The notes beneath the pieces were generated by a model. The model was given only the letters and a program-made list of their open reading frames with translations, searched no databases and was not told the origin of the DNA. Shown in pieces: positions 55,001-63,911 of a stretch of 64,000 bases of DNA. Numbering within the stretch: position 1 is the first letter of the stretch; every line of letters begins with the position of its first letter. The stretch spans positions 1 through 64,000 of the forward strand of contig NZ_FOQF01000012.1 in NCBI RefSeq assembly GCF_900113655.1. The letters are read 5' to 3'. This DNA comes from Pseudobutyrivibrio sp. OR37 (lineage in GTDB: Bacteria > Bacillota > Clostridia > Lachnospirales > Lachnospiraceae). The position numbers were made by a program, and so were the translations under genes.

Positions 55001-56416
55001 ATTTAACTCGTCATAATTAAAGCCATCCTGCGATGTAGCAAAATAGATGTTTTCACCAGTAACTGTGTTGCCTGTAAAGTAAGCAAAAAGATAATCTGTA
55101 GTCTTTTCCTGCTTCTTCAAAGCCTTTACTGTAACCTCAAATTCCTTTGTCTTTTCCTCTCCATCGAAGCTTAATGTAGCAGTAAGTTTAACCTTTTCAT
55201 CAGATGTGCCACGCTTTACAACACCCGCTGGTGTGTCAGCATATCCATCATTTGATGAAGCCTTGTCAGTGATTACATCTGTGTTGTCAGATTTCCATTT
55301 AATCTTCGAACCGTACTTACCTTCGCTAGGAAGTGATATGTTGCCACGGATGTCTGAGGCGTTGAATATCTCAAGTGCATCAAAATCTGCCTGAAGCGCA
55401 TCATCAATCACCTCAACCTTCTCTACAAGCTTGTCCTTCTTAAGCTCATAAAGCTCCTTGACCTGCTCTGAGGTCATGGCTCCGCTGTAAATGTTGTAAT
55501 CATCAATATATCCTTCGAAAAATTCCCCTGAATTCCAATTGGCCTTACCAATCTGTAGAATGCTTGAATCTCCCAAAAGCTTTTTAACATCAATATCATG
55601 AGTATAATCAGCCTTTGAGCCGATATTATCCCCATTTACAAATACTGATGTTCCATTCTTTCCTACTACAACTGTAACCATCTCCCACTTTTTGGTACCG
55701 CCCTTTGCGGTGAGCTGAGATGGTCTGTCCTGATCATCAGAATTATATCTTTCAACTAATTTGCTAGAGCCTGAATCAAGCACGCCAATGTACTTTTCTG
55801 ATCTATATGTTTGTCTGTCAGTGTTTGGCGCAGCATAGAATGTCCAGCCTGTACCCCCATCTATCTGGCGCAGATAAGAAATGGTGAACTCTTCCTCACC
55901 TGAAAGGAGGCTTCCACCATCTTCCTTTTCTACAGAAAGATAATCATCCTTTCCATCAAAATGAGCTACATTCTTGATTAAATCAGTATCTGCAACTGTA
56001 ACTCCATGATTAACGGCCTTTGCTCCAGCCCCTGAAAATCCAGTGTCTTCATCATCAAAATCAAAAGACGCTATAAGCTTTACTTCCTTTTCATCCTCAT
56101 CAGAATCCTTTAGCAGATCCTTCTCTTTGGCTTCTTGTTCCACAAGCTCTTCTGATTCTGCCTCTGTGGAATCCTGTTCCTCAGCGAATTCTTCGCCTTC
56201 TTCACCAGCTTCTTCATCCGCTTCCTCGGTGGTTTCCTCTTCAGACACTTCTTCCTCAAGGTCTTCAGATTCTTTTTCAGCATCTTCCAGTAGCACATCT
56301 TCGTCCTGCATTACCCCTTCAGCATTAGCTATCATGGAAATATCATTTCCAACGGTAGTAAATGCCATTGCAGAACATAGTGCCACCGACACTATTTTCC
56401 CTTTAACCCCTTTCAT
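49067..56416 (-). CDS. Cell-surface multi-domain glycosidase (GH43, GH30, GH43_24-like), likely arabinogalactanase
   Basis: 2449 residues. Order: signal peptide; acidic spacer; LamG-like domain (110-330); Ig-like; GH43 (about 440-755; GLRDPYIM, WAPEAYYD and Glu675 in VEGPTSF); malectin-like module (765-930); GH30 (945-1435; acid/base Glu1160 in MNEPYTN, nucleophile Glu1261 in MSEVDG); Ig/linker; F5/8C (CBM32-like, about 1500-1640); GH43 resembling subfamily 24 exo-beta-1,3-galactanase (1650-2020; Glu1768 in IERPKM, Glu1909 in SREAPAPF); Ig-like; second malectin-like module (2110-2275); Pro/Ser/Asn linker; SKTG-type sorting motif, hydrophobic helix and RKRKL tail. The set fits one-chain breakdown of type II arabinogalactan, as separate enzymes do in bifidobacteria. 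GGAGG precedes the ATG. Family subgroups are inferred from motifs. Confidence 0.9.
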   Translation of the reverse strand: MKGVKGKIVSVALCSAMAFTTVGNDISMIANAEGVMQDEDVLLEDAEKESEDLEEEVSEEETTEEADEEAGEEGEEFAEEQDSTEAESEELVEQEAKEKDLLKDSDEDEKEVKLIASFDFDDEDTGFSGAGAKAVNHGVTVADTDLIKNVAHFDGKDDYLSVEKEDGGSLLSGEEEFTISYLRQIDGGTGWTFYAAPNTDRQTYRSEKYIGVLDSGSSKLVERYNSDDQDRPSQLTAKGGTKKWEMVTVVVGKNGTSVFVNGDNIGSKADYTHDIDVKKLLGDSSILQIGKANWNSGEFFEGYIDDYNIYSGAMTSEQVKELYELKKDKLVEKVEVIDDALQADFDALEIFNASDIRGNISLPSEGKYGSKIKWKSDNTDVITDKASSNDGYADTPAGVVKRGTSDEKVKLTATLSFDGEEKTKEFEVTVKALKKQEKTTDYLFAYFTGNTVTGENIYFATSQDGFNYDELNGGDYVLTSEKGEKGLRDPYIMRSHEGDKFYMIATDLSIGRNGDWGRAQNSGSQAIMVWESTDLINWSKQRMVTITDSIDAGCTWAPEAYYDEITGEYVVFWASKIADDNYSLQRIYYSKTRDFNTFTKPQVWIDRKTASTIDTTIIAGNDGYLYRISKNEGNATLEDGTKVTGSTVYMERAKSLFGTWSKVESPSLEKIGGVEGPTSFKLNSDDADEDTWCVLLDHFGGKGYAPVVTTDLAKGEFEVPSKYSLPKAPRHGTVLNITSDEYKALVDHYGIKEPEEDPTEIKVPDDVLYFIDSGADSSSKYDEINKKHKLLNEAPDQIYEEGTWGIVNEGETNDGRYNSDADDVYSDGWWARGGKNCEYIVPLANGEYKATAIYNEWWSVTRPMKFYVTYTNDEGKQVKTEAKKVTVSGSTPRTMVTLSFKVEDVAKSTEVHFITEKDGSSDPVISGLMISGTAQPESTKEVDYDTTIKLTPSTNTRFNDTDGDSFGEFQGWGTSLCWWANKLGYSEKLTKEAAKAFFSDEGLNLNIGRYNVGGGDDPDEKNHPSHIIRSDSGVPGYCVDVTKMDLDKHNLSYYKEKFDRADKTSGYAWNYDWSADQNQLNILIAAAKASGDDFIAEAFSNSPPYFMTVSGCSSGNTDANKDNLREDCVEAFACYMADVIEHINNEENGVKFQSTTPMNEPYTNYWQANSNKQEGCHFDLGESQSRILVALNDELKKKGIDIIISASDETSIDTAITSYKALSDEAKDVVTRIDTHTYSGSKRSELAKTAAAGKENLWMSEVDGVFTGGQSAGEMSAAIGMGGRIATDIKGLDCTAWIMWNAVDMHVDSSKAGQAWVKKGSDNDYLSASDMEKAWKSRTANGYWGVAAADHDNEKLILSKKYYGFGQYTRYIRPGMTIIGANGSTLAAYDPKEDKLVVVAINSNKNDKMAKIDISGFDTLTKQTKVTAIRTSGSLADGENWADVSNEDSITVSSEDAAVYANLLANSITTYIIEGVHYSGKGSGEAGEDKPVIDRDMSKLEEIELTKDMLSGSAPWNNDKNADVDKTIDGNLSTFFDGLEGGYLTVDLGEATEIKAFSFAPRKGYTSRMLGGAFYGSVDGEKYVMLHEISSTEAPEADVLTTVFAEEFEKTGGKYRYFKYEPADGQCANIAEIKLYRAKTEKEITIYSSFSGVNGAVYTDTNGNVIQAHGGQIQKLTIDGVTKYYWIGEDKTNDYRPCPGVHMYSSTDLYNWDDEGLVLRTMTSESDFDNEYFKALYGGRNNGELSEEQKKIYTDLWAGSSNSGCVIERPKMLYNDKTGKYVLFFHADGNSPYSSDSSSNYAKAKLGIAVADSVNGPYKLLGTYLLHTNTGYDSSWDNENGHVRDMNVFKDDDGTAYVIYSSDGNANMYIAKLNDSYTGLAMSGVDENGKPVGVEGTDYTVNFVGASREAPAPFKRNGKYYLITSGCTGWAPNAAQYAVADSMLGKWTVKGNPCPADEEKTTYSTQSTCVVDLGNDRFMYMGDRWANPDKGYLLRDSRYVWLPIQFNSNGEIAIYNFKDWDLSSFQTLKPQKMVTDLPTLVSSVKELKEKLPTEIEYQYEGEDGTVKIPVTWNSVQADDNAIGNIEVKGTLENGRTVIFIATVVNEKTIYFFDCGSTNADDQVIDNGYFREVRYMKDSPLRNEVTDQAYTADNHAGYTGNLTDDLGVKYASDDIWGHGFWARNNKNIDYRFDLEAGKYTVNLGLSEWWNTTRPLKITVSTEDGEIATKDFTLKSSDTENQQIVEFALEKAASVTVSLSKTGNPDGVLSWIAVVKNDLEKKADEPVVPAPSNPSTPSNPSAPSNPGTSGNSGSSGNASTSAGPAVAPAQQTTTIADVATPLAGKEVSAEKPKDTRAVKATQSAKTEKQEPVEAEEETNDEPISEVVESSEQEATVDAKEDVETIADEEVPEAVDEQEKSSKTGFIIGILAAMAAVMAAIGAIVFSRKRKL

Positions 56417-56559
56417 ACCATTCCTCCATTTTCCTAAAATTGAAGATATATTCTCCTACTATTTTTCATGATAGGTTTTCTGAAATTATAAGTAAATAGA
56501 ATTTCTTCACACTTTTTCCACACATTATCGTAAATTTTTACCCCTTGACAAAATACTGT

Positions 56560-56579
56560 TTTACTAAAATATTAGTAAA
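56560..56579. promoter_or_regulatory. Perfect palindrome upstream of the giant enzyme gene
   Basis: TTTACTAA, AATA, TTAGTAAA. It is about 145 bp upstream of the start codon, next to a minus-strand TTGTCA, 16 bp, GATAAT promoter candidate. Size and position suit a dimeric repressor operator. Confidence 0.45.
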
Positions 56580-56585
56580 TTCCAA

Positions 56586-56615
56586 ATAAAAAACCTAGGT
56601 CAAATGACCTAGGCT
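56586..56615 (-). terminator. Terminator of the small gene at 56635
   Basis: CCTAGGTC, ATTT, GACCTAGG then TTTTTT on the minus strand, 20 bp after the stop codon. Confidence 0.85.
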
Positions 56616-56634
56616 TACTAGAACTAACTATATA

Positions 56635-57036
56635 TTATAATGAAAAATCCTCTGTTCCTCTAACCTGCTGGCTGTTACCGCCTTCGGTTTTCTTGCTTTG
56701 TACAAAATACTGATAACGATGGATAGCTGTATCCTTTTTCATATCGCTAACAGCTTTTTCTACGTCTAACTTCTTAAGGTCGCTATCTGCACCCTTTAAC
56801 TCGTGAGCTTCACCTGGCTTGTACTGGCTGGCGAAATCGTAAGAGCCGAAGGTTTGATTCTTTCTAGCCTCTTCTACTGCCTTTTCGGTAAGTTGAACCT
56901 GATAACCCTCTGCTTCTGTGCCATTATCCTCTGCTGCCTTTGAATCCTCTGTGATGTCTAGGCCAAGCTCTTGTTTGAATCTTATTGAATTTTGATCATA
57001 AAACCCACTGGATGGGCGGATGCCTGATATATTCAT
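56635..57036 (-). CDS. Conserved hypothetical protein, possibly motility-associated
   Basis: 133 residues, no signal peptide or membrane segment. The start MNISGIRPSSGFYDQNSIRF is a pattern I associate with small Lachnospiraceae proteins near flagellar genes, but I cannot verify this here. The middle is acidic and polar, with helix-rich segments (KLDVEKAVSDMKKDTAIHRYQYFVQ). Upstream the sequence TAAA, 14 bp, TTCGATAT resembles a SigD/sigma-28 promoter (57068-57093), which would fit motility control. GGAGAAGG lies 5 bp before the ATG. It has its own terminator, so it is a single-gene transcript. Function unknown. Confidence 0.6.
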   Translation of the reverse strand: MNISGIRPSSGFYDQNSIRFKQELGLDITEDSKAAEDNGTEAEGYQVQLTEKAVEEARKNQTFGSYDFASQYKPGEAHELKGADSDLKKLDVEKAVSDMKKDTAIHRYQYFVQSKKTEGGNSQQVRGTEDFSL

Positions 57037-57067
57037 AGAACCTTCTCCATATTTGCTTATATTATAT

Positions 57068-57093
57068 ATATCGAAGAAGTAAGCAAATATTTA
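57068..57093 (-). promoter_or_regulatory. Possible sigma-28 (SigD) promoter
   Basis: TAAA, 14 bp, TTCGATAT against the SigD consensus TAAA-N15-GCCGATAT. An 11-bp inverted repeat (ATATTTGCTTA and TAAGCAAATAT, 57049-57090) spans the same region. Confidence 0.4.
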
Positions 57094-57114
57094 ACCCTTC
57101 ATAACGAATTAGAA

Positions 57115-57567
57115 TTATTTATCCAAGACTCTCTTAAGCTCGTCCATGAATGTGTTAACATCCTTAAACTCGCGATAAACTGAGGCAAAACGTACATAAG
57201 CAACTGGATCAACTGTCTCAAGGTGCTCCATAACTATCTCGCCAATTTTTGTGCTTGGGATTTCTTTCTCTTCAAGAGAGAAAATCTCTGTTTCGATTTC
57301 ATCTACAACCTTTGATATCTGAGCTGCTGAAACTGGACGCTTTCTGCATGCGATAAGAACACCCTTTTCGATTTTGGTTCTATCGTATGGCTCACGGTTA
57401 TTATCCTTTTTAATAACGATAAGTGGAATAGTCTCAACCTTTTCATAAGTAGTGAAACGCTTACCACACTCTGGACATGAACGACGTCTTCTAATGCTAG
57501 TATTATCGTCTGCTGGTCTTGAATCGATTACGCTAGTATCATTGCTTCCACAAAATGGACACTTCAT
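57115..57567 (-). CDS. nrdR: Transcriptional repressor NrdR
   Basis: 150 residues from MKCPFCGSNDTSV; GGAGG precedes this ATG by 5-6 bp, better than the TTG at 57579. Zinc ribbon with CPFCGS and CPECGKRF, then an ATP-cone domain (VIKKDNNREPYDRTKIEKGV, KRPVSAAQI). It represses ribonucleotide reductase genes when (d)ATP is bound. No nrd gene is in the window. It follows the PFOR gene, separated by a terminator. Confidence 0.95.
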   Translation of the reverse strand: MKCPFCGSNDTSVIDSRPADDNTSIRRRRSCPECGKRFTTYEKVETIPLIVIKKDNNREPYDRTKIEKGVLIACRKRPVSAAQISKVVDEIETEIFSLEEKEIPSTKIGEIVMEHLETVDPVAYVRFASVYREFKDVNTFMDELKRVLDK

Positions 57568-57641
57568 AGCAACCTCCAATAGTTATTTTTCGTAACACAA
57601 TATCTAGTATTATCTTAACAAAACAGACACAAGAAATCAAC

Positions 57642-57677
57642 AAAAAAAGGGCTCCCGCAAAAATGCGGGAACCCTTA
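57642..57677 (-). terminator. Terminator of the PFOR gene
   Basis: AAGGGTTCCCGCA, TTTT, TGCGGGAGCCCTT and seven T on the minus strand. Confidence 0.9.
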
Positions 57678-57690
57678 TGGTATTTATATT

Positions 57691-60600
57691 TTATGAATAT
57701 AAATCTACAAGCTTCTTAAGGTGAGCATATCTCTCCTTAGCTGTCTCCTCGTTGAGTGCGAAGAGTCTATCAGCACGCTCTGGGAATGCCTTCTTCAAAC
57801 GTGAGTAACGTGTCTCGTTTGCAAGGAAGTCCTGATACTTGCTGTAGTCACCTTCCTTAGAAGTAAGTGTGAATGGATTCTTTCCTTCCTTCTTAAGGTC
57901 TGGGTTGAATGAGAAGAGGTTCCAGTAACCAGCTTCAACAGCCTTCTTCATCTCATCCTGGCAGTGGTTCATACCACCCTTAACACCGTGGAGCTCACAT
58001 GGAGCGTATCCGATGATAAGTGATGGACCGTTGTAAGCTTCTGCTTCAGCAAGAACCTTAACAGCCTGTGCCATGTTAGCACCAAGAGCAATCTGTGCTA
58101 CATATACATAACCGTATGACATAGCGATTTCAGAAAGAGACTTCTTAGAAACCTCTTTACCTGATGCAGCGAACTGGCAAACTTCACCGATGTTAGAAGC
58201 CTTAGATGCCTGTCCACCTGTGTTAGAGTACATCTCTGTATCGAATACCATAACGTTTACGTTCTCGCCAGATGCAAGTACGTGATCAAGACCGCCGAAT
58301 CCGATATCGTATGCCCAACCGTCACCACCGAAGATCCATACAGACTTCTTAGCGAGGTAATCCTTAAGAGCAAGTGCAGCCTTAGCATCTGCTGAGCCGT
58401 CCTTCTCAAGTGCAGCGATAAGAGCATCTGCTGCTGGGCCATTCTCTCTTGTAGAGTTAACTGTCTCTTCGAACTTAGCGAATGCATCCTTAAGATCAGC
58501 TGAACCAGCCTCTGCTGCCTTTGAAGCAGCTTCGATAGCACGGTCACGTAAGTACTTCTGTCCTACTTCCATACCCATACCATGCTGAGCGTTGTCTTCG
58601 AAGAGTGAGTTACACCATGCTGGACCCTTCTTAGAATCCTTGTTTACTGTGAATGGTGATGTAGCTGCAGGACCACCCCAAATTGAAGAACATCCTGTAG
58701 CGTTTGAAATATACATATGCTCACCAAAGAGCTGTGTAATAAGTCTAGCGTATGAAGTCTCTGCACAACCTGCACATGATCCTGAGAACTCAAGGAGTGG
58801 CTGGTTGAACTGTGAGCCCTTAACTGTAAGGTCAGAACCTGCTGCTTCCTTACGTCCAACATTAGCTACTAAGTAGTTGAATACTGGCTGCTCGTCTGCT
58901 TCCTCTGCCTGTGGAACCATTGTGATAGCACCAACAGGACAAACTGTTGTACACTCACCACATCCCATACAGTCAAGTGGAGAAACTGACATTGTGTACT
59001 TAAGGTCAGAAGCCTTTGGCTTTGTATCAGCAAGCTTGATGTTTGCTGGAGCTGCCTTAACCTCATCCTCTGTAAGAAGGAATGGACGGATTGTAGCATG
59101 TGAACATACGAATGCACACTGGTTACACTGGATACACTTTGTCTCATCCCATGTAGGAACTGTTACGGCTGTACCACGCTTCTCGTATGCAGAAGCACCA
59201 AGTTCGAACTGTCCGTTAGGGTTCTCTGTAAATGCAGAAACTGGAAGTGAATCACCATCCATCTTAGAGATAGGCTCAAGGAGATTCTTAACCATCTTAA
59301 CGAGCTCTGGACGACCTTCAAGCTCAGCCTTAGGAGCGTCTGGAGTAGGATTCTTCCATGAATCTGGAACATTTACCTTATGTACAGCATCAACACCAGC
59401 ATCGATAGCGTTGTAGTTCATCTGAACAACATCGTCACCCTTCTTGCCGTATGACTTCTTAGCAGCTGCCTTCATGTATTCAACAGCCTGGTCGATAGGC
59501 ATTACATCAGCAAGCTTGAAGAAAGCTGACTGAAGGATTGTGTTTGTACGCTTACCCATACCGATTTCGATAGCCTTGTCGATAGCGTTAATTGTGTAAA
59601 GCTGAATGTTGTTGTCAGCGATGTACTTCTTTGCCTCAGCGTTAAGGTGCTGCTCGAGCTCCTCATCTGACCACTGGCAGTTAATCATGAATACTCCGCC
59701 TGGCTTAACGTCCTGAACCATCTTCATGCCCTGTGTAACGTAAGCTGGGTTGTGGCAAGCAACGAAGTCAGCCTGATTAATATAGTAAGGAGACTTGATT
59801 GGGTTATCACCAAAACGAAGGTGAGAAATTGTAACACCACCAGTCTTCTTTGAATCATACTGGAAGTATGCCTGGATGTACTTATCTGTATGGTCACCGA
59901 TGATCTTTGTAGAGTTCTTGTTAGCACCTACAGTACCATCACCACCAAGACCCCAGAACTTGCACTCCTTTGTACCAGGAGCTGATGTAATAGGAGCTGG
60001 CTTAACCTCTGGAAGTGAAAGGTTTGTAACATCATCAACGATACCGATTGTGAAACGGCTCTTTGGAGCATCCTTCTCTAATTCCTTGTATACAGCGAAT
60101 ACTGATGAAGGTGGAGTATCCTTTGAACCAAGACCGTATCTACCACCGCAAATAACGATGTCGTTAAGACCTGCTTCACGAAGTGTTGTAGCAACATCAA
60201 GGTAAAGAGGATCAGCAAGAGCACCTGGCTCCTTTGTTCTATCAAGGATAGCGATCTTCTTAACTGTCTTAGGAAGTGCTGAAAGGAATGCCTCTGAAGA
60301 CCATGGTCTGTAAAGACGTACCTTAAGTACACCAACCTTCTCTCCGTGTGCGTTTAAGTAATCGATAACTTCTTCTGCAACGTCGTTGATAGAACCCATA
60401 GCGATGATGATTCTGTCAGCATCAGCAGCACCATAGTAGTTGAAAAGCTTGTAATCTGTACCAAGCTTTGCATTAACCTTGTCCATGTACTTCTGAACAA
60501 CTGCTGGGAAGTTATCATAAGCTGTGTTGCAAGCTTCTCTATGCTGGAAGAAAACGTCTCCGTTTTCGTGTGATCCACGCATTGTTGGGTGCTCTGGGTT

Positions 60601-61224
60601 AAGAGCGTTTGCTCTGAACTCGTTAACAGCATCCATGTTAACCATTTCCTTGAGATCTGCGTAATCCCACTTTTCAATCTTCTGAATTTCGTGTGATGTA
60701 CGGAAACCATCAAAGAAGTTAAGTACAGGTACCTTACCCTCGATAGCTGCAAGGTGAGCTACTGGAGCAAGATCCATTACTTCCTGTGGATTTGTCTCAG
60801 CCATCATTGCGAAACCTGTCTGACGACAAGCGTATACATCGGAATGATCACCGAAGATGTTAAGTGACTGTGTAGCAACTGTACGAGCTGATACATCGAA
60901 AACACAAGGAAGCTGCTCAGCAGCAATCTTGTACATATTAGGGATCATAAGAAGAAGTCCCTGTGAAGCTGTAAATGTAGTTGTGAGTGCACCTGCACCA
61001 AGTGAACCGTGAACGGCACCTGCAGCACCTGCCTCAGACTCCATTTCTACAACCTTTACCTGATTTCCAAAAATATTCTCTAGGCCTGCTGCTGACCACT
61101 GGTCAACGAAATCGGCCATTGGGCTGGATGGTGTAATAGGATAAATTGCAGCAACATCTGTAAACGCATAAGCTACGTGTGCTGCAGCCTGGTTTCCATC
61201 CATAGACTGTTTTGCTCTTGGCAT
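57691..61224 (-). CDS. nifJ: Pyruvate:ferredoxin (flavodoxin) oxidoreductase
   Basis: 1177 residues from MPRAKQSMDGNQAAAHVAYAF, preceded by TAAGGAGG; the longer frame to 61302 is unlikely. Homodimeric single-chain PFOR: domain I with AIYPITPSSPMA and ARTVATQSLNIFGDHSDV, domain II, domain III (GLGGDGTVGANKNSTKII), domain V with two 4Fe-4S clusters (CIQCNQCAFVCSHA and CMGCGECTTVCPVG), and the thiamine diphosphate domain with CSGCAETSYARL and FGGDGWAYDIGFGG, DTEMYSNTGGQ. Oxidises pyruvate to acetyl-CoA and reduces ferredoxin, the central reaction of clostridial fermentation. Single transcript with its own promoter and terminator. Confidence 0.97.
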   Translation of the reverse strand: MPRAKQSMDGNQAAAHVAYAFTDVAAIYPITPSSPMADFVDQWSAAGLENIFGNQVKVVEMESEAGAAGAVHGSLGAGALTTTFTASQGLLLMIPNMYKIAAEQLPCVFDVSARTVATQSLNIFGDHSDVYACRQTGFAMMAETNPQEVMDLAPVAHLAAIEGKVPVLNFFDGFRTSHEIQKIEKWDYADLKEMVNMDAVNEFRANALNPEHPTMRGSHENGDVFFQHREACNTAYDNFPAVVQKYMDKVNAKLGTDYKLFNYYGAADADRIIIAMGSINDVAEEVIDYLNAHGEKVGVLKVRLYRPWSSEAFLSALPKTVKKIAILDRTKEPGALADPLYLDVATTLREAGLNDIVICGGRYGLGSKDTPPSSVFAVYKELEKDAPKSRFTIGIVDDVTNLSLPEVKPAPITSAPGTKECKFWGLGGDGTVGANKNSTKIIGDHTDKYIQAYFQYDSKKTGGVTISHLRFGDNPIKSPYYINQADFVACHNPAYVTQGMKMVQDVKPGGVFMINCQWSDEELEQHLNAEAKKYIADNNIQLYTINAIDKAIEIGMGKRTNTILQSAFFKLADVMPIDQAVEYMKAAAKKSYGKKGDDVVQMNYNAIDAGVDAVHKVNVPDSWKNPTPDAPKAELEGRPELVKMVKNLLEPISKMDGDSLPVSAFTENPNGQFELGASAYEKRGTAVTVPTWDETKCIQCNQCAFVCSHATIRPFLLTEDEVKAAPANIKLADTKPKASDLKYTMSVSPLDCMGCGECTTVCPVGAITMVPQAEEADEQPVFNYLVANVGRKEAAGSDLTVKGSQFNQPLLEFSGSCAGCAETSYARLITQLFGEHMYISNATGCSSIWGGPAATSPFTVNKDSKKGPAWCNSLFEDNAQHGMGMEVGQKYLRDRAIEAASKAAEAGSADLKDAFAKFEETVNSTRENGPAADALIAALEKDGSADAKAALALKDYLAKKSVWIFGGDGWAYDIGFGGLDHVLASGENVNVMVFDTEMYSNTGGQASKASNIGEVCQFAASGKEVSKKSLSEIAMSYGYVYVAQIALGANMAQAVKVLAEAEAYNGPSLIIGYAPCELHGVKGGMNHCQDEMKKAVEAGYWNLFSFNPDLKKEGKNPFTLTSKEGDYSKYQDFLANETRYSRLKKAFPERADRLFALNEETAKERYAHLKKLVDLYS

Positions 61225-61314
61225 TTCTAAATCCTCCTTATTAACTAGGACATTTATAGTTACAGAGACGGGTAATTTATAAACCGGATTCCCGTCCCAC
61301 AATGTCTTAGATTA

Positions 61315-61343
61315 ATGATAGAACTATTGAAAAATTTTTTCAA
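61315..61343 (-). promoter_or_regulatory. Sigma-A promoter of the PFOR gene
   Basis: Minus strand TTGAAA, 17 bp, TATCAT, about 91 bp upstream of the start codon. Confidence 0.6.
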
Positions 61344-61563
61344 CTGACCTAAAGGGCTTTTCTGTTCATTTTTGAGTACAAATTTGTTAAATAATTTTGA
61401 TTTATTGTATAATATTGCTAAAAAATTAACAATCTAATACATTTTGTGGACAAAGACCCGCCTAATACCGCCTGTTGCGCACACTTGTCTTTTTCCCGTG
61501 TACATGTCAAAAAAACAGCATTATACCCGAAAAAAATTGTCACTTTTGATTTTCTTCTTTTCA

Positions 61564-61592
61564 TTGACAGAAAACTTTTTGTTAAATATAAT
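61564..61592 (+). promoter_or_regulatory. Consensus sigma-A promoter of guaB
   Basis: TTGACA, exactly 17 bp, TATAAT, a full match at both boxes, about 45 bp upstream of the guaB ATG. Confidence 0.9.
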
Positions 61593-61597
61593 TTTAA

Positions 61598-63094
<1,497 letters not shown>

Positions 63095-63114
63095 TTCAAT
63101 ATTAATAATAAAGA

Positions 63115-63141
63115 AGAACCAGTACGTAATGTACTGGTTCT
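63115..63141. terminator. Bidirectional terminator between guaB and the next gene
   Basis: AGAACCAGTAC, GTAAT, GTACTGGTTCT followed by ATTTTATT on the plus strand and a shorter T run on the minus strand. Confidence 0.8.
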
Positions 63142-63155
63142 ATTTTATTACTTTT

Positions 63156-63884
63156 CTATAAATCGAATTCCTTTGTAACTGATTCGTCCAATTCAGGAAT
63201 ATCTACATCGGCAGATTCAAGCCCCTCGCGAATCAGCTTCCAGTTTCTTAAAAACCATACTGTCTGGGCAGGATGCTTGTAAAGTGAAAGCATCTGGGCT
63301 CCTTCATATTTATACGGATATACAAGAGGAATGTTTGTGGTTCTGGCTGTGGTAAAAAATACTGTGTATTTGAATAGATGCTTGGTAATGGACTCAGGAT
63401 TTACACAGTAATAAATGTTTTCCCCAAAATCATCTGTATAGAAAAATTTCATACTTGTCTGATTTACATCCGAAGGCTCCATGTTCTTCACTTCAAATTC
63501 GTTTACACGAAGGGATTTCATATCAAAATCTATATTATCCTCCTCTTTTGCCTTCCTAATGGCTTCCTTCCATTTTTTAGCCTCCAAAGGATTCATCAAG
63601 CCTGCAAAGAATTTGTCTTCCTTTTCAAATTTCTCATTCTCCTCCTCTGATTCATTAGGATCCTTGCCAGTTTTTAGCCAATAGTTAATGGTATTAAGAT
63701 TTTTATTTAACTGGCTAAGATAAGGGGTGTACTGCTTATCTAAACGTACTAATTCCTTTAAGTTTTTCTCGATTTCCTTTTTAGCTGCCTCCAAGGTATT
63801 TTTCTTTCCAAAATAAAAAGGGAGACTGATTAAAAGGAATATTCCCGTGAAAATTACAAAAATGTTTATAATAAGCCAATCCAT
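63156..63884 (-). CDS. Unknown membrane-anchored coiled-coil protein
   Basis: 242 residues. N-terminal membrane helix (LIINIFVIFTGIFLLISLPFYFG), then a helical stretch rich in Lys/Glu/Leu (TLEAAKKEIEKNLKELVRLDKQY) that could form a coiled coil, an acidic segment (SEEENEKFEKED), and a C-terminal domain with beta-type sequence (VFFTTARTTNIPLVYPY). No family is recognised. It is downstream of a small membrane ORF that continues past the window edge. AAGGAG lies 10 bp before the start. Confidence 0.7.
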   Translation of the reverse strand: MDWLIINIFVIFTGIFLLISLPFYFGKKNTLEAAKKEIEKNLKELVRLDKQYTPYLSQLNKNLNTINYWLKTGKDPNESEEENEKFEKEDKFFAGLMNPLEAKKWKEAIRKAKEEDNIDFDMKSLRVNEFEVKNMEPSDVNQTSMKFFYTDDFGENIYYCVNPESITKHLFKYTVFFTTARTTNIPLVYPYKYEGAQMLSLYKHPAQTVWFLRNWKLIREGLESADVDIPELDESVTKEFDL

Positions 63885-63911
63885 ACTTTTTCCGCTCCTT
63901 ATTCATACTAA

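Noticed and set aside
56545-56573. Plus-strand promoter TTGACA, 17 bp, AATATT
   Set aside because: It points into minus-strand genes and a terminator, with no plus-strand gene behind it; likely coincidence in an AT-rich gap.
61384-61442. Rex operator (TTGTTAA and TTAACAA) between PFOR and guaB
   Set aside because: The two half-sites are about 45 bp apart, too far for one Rex dimer, and AT-rich sequence gives such halves by chance.
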